Part shown: positions 63,690 through 64,000 of the stretch, one piece after another
How the letters are laid out: every line of letters starts with the position of its first letter
Position numbering within the stretch: the first letter of the stretch is position 1
Program-made: the position numbers and the translations under genes
The notes under the pieces: generated by a model
Told to the model about the DNA's origin: nothing
Database searches by the model: none
The model's input: only the letters and a program-made list of their open reading frames with translations
Assembly: GCA_900239685.1 (NCBI GenBank)
Contig: OENT01000740.1
Location: 5,117 to 69,116 of the forward strand
Origin: Rotaria macrura
Lineage: Eukaryota > Rotifera > Eurotatoria > Philodinida > Philodinidae
Reading direction: 5' to 3'
Length of the DNA: 64,000 nucleotides

Positions 63690-64000
63690 TTCAAGTTGCA
63701 ATTATTGTTGATTAAATTATAAAGTTGATCGTATAAGTTGGATTCCAGGAAAATTATTATCTAAAAGTGAAAGAAATCAACAACAACCGATGGGGTGATT
63801 GGGCGTCGGAAAGGCTGGCAATAAGACCACAAATGTACTGTGTAAATGTTTTTTGACGCCCTACCTTATCAAAACAACATTATAGATTTCGGATGCTTTA
63901 AATATTGTGTTTCTGAAGTCATCTGAATCAATTTCTGAGTGTAAATATCGATAATGATTTTCTCTACGGTGACAAACCTTGCGACAAACACACACTCTGT
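63690..64000. other. right edge, upstream flank of the GrpB fusion gene
   Basis: Presumed 5' UTR and promoter of the GrpB fusion gene. No further coding region is visible before the window ends. Confidence 0.5.

Noticed and set aside
1-64000. Prokaryotic systems such as CRISPR arrays, operons or Shine-Dalgarno-led genes
   Set aside because: The genes are spliced with GT-AG introns and there are no regularly spaced short direct repeats of CRISPR type.

Overview
This is eukaryotic, AT-rich DNA carrying about eleven spliced or single-exon protein genes and two tRNA genes separated by long gene-poor stretches. All introns I could place follow GT...AG. They fall into two size groups: many of about 50-70 nt and a smaller set of about 290-1700 nt. 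Several genes are typical of animals: a secreted alpha-carbonic anhydrase, nucleobindin, the TRAPP subunit TRAPPC4/Trs23, a MEK1/2-type MAP kinase kinase and a TCP11-family protein. They are interspersed with genes whose closest known relatives are usually fungal or bacterial: a Trk-type potassium transporter, a ToxD-like medium-chain reductase, a bacterial-style MFS transporter, a SMI1/KNR4 (SUKH) protein and a GrpB nucleotidyltransferase-fold protein. Animal core genes mixed with spliced genes of non-animal type, compact introns and AT richness suggest a bdelloid rotifer, perhaps Rotaria-like. That is inference: no taxonomic marker is present and no search was run.

Layout. 0.3-2.5 kb: carbonic anhydrase (minus), whose large intron holds a repeat-rich insertion. 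6.4-8.9 kb: nucleobindin (plus). 9.1-11.3 kb: TRAPPC4 (plus). 13.5 kb: tRNA-Cys. 15.9-17.5 kb: MDR reductase (minus). 21.9 kb: intron-containing tRNA-Ile(UAU) (minus). 25.2-27.9 kb: MEK (plus). 28.4-34.9 kb: TCP11-like (plus, same orientation about 0.5 kb downstream of MEK). 36.4-37.2 kb: single-exon 2OG-Fe(II) oxygenase (minus). 41.4-43.6 kb: Trk transporter (plus). 46.6-47.4 kb: SMI1/KNR4 protein (plus). 50.75-51.0 kb: a fold-back repeat. 51.1-52.2 kb: rhomboid protease with one in-frame stop (minus). 54.3-56.5 kb: MFS transporter (minus). 58.7-58.9 kb: doubtful small ORF (minus). 62.2-63.7 kb: GrpB + Cys-rich CHORD-like + SAM fusion (minus).

The genes do not form a pathway. Each is an independent transcription unit, as expected for an animal genome. 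Exon models were assembled by hand from splice consensus and reading-phase arithmetic. For every multi-exon gene the summed exon lengths are a multiple of three; for the rhomboid this holds only if its internal TAG is read through. The most notable items are the GrpB/CHORD-like/SAM fusion, the single-stop rhomboid, the 251-bp fold-back element, the repeat insertion in the carbonic anhydrase intron, and the Trk transporter, a family that animals normally lack.
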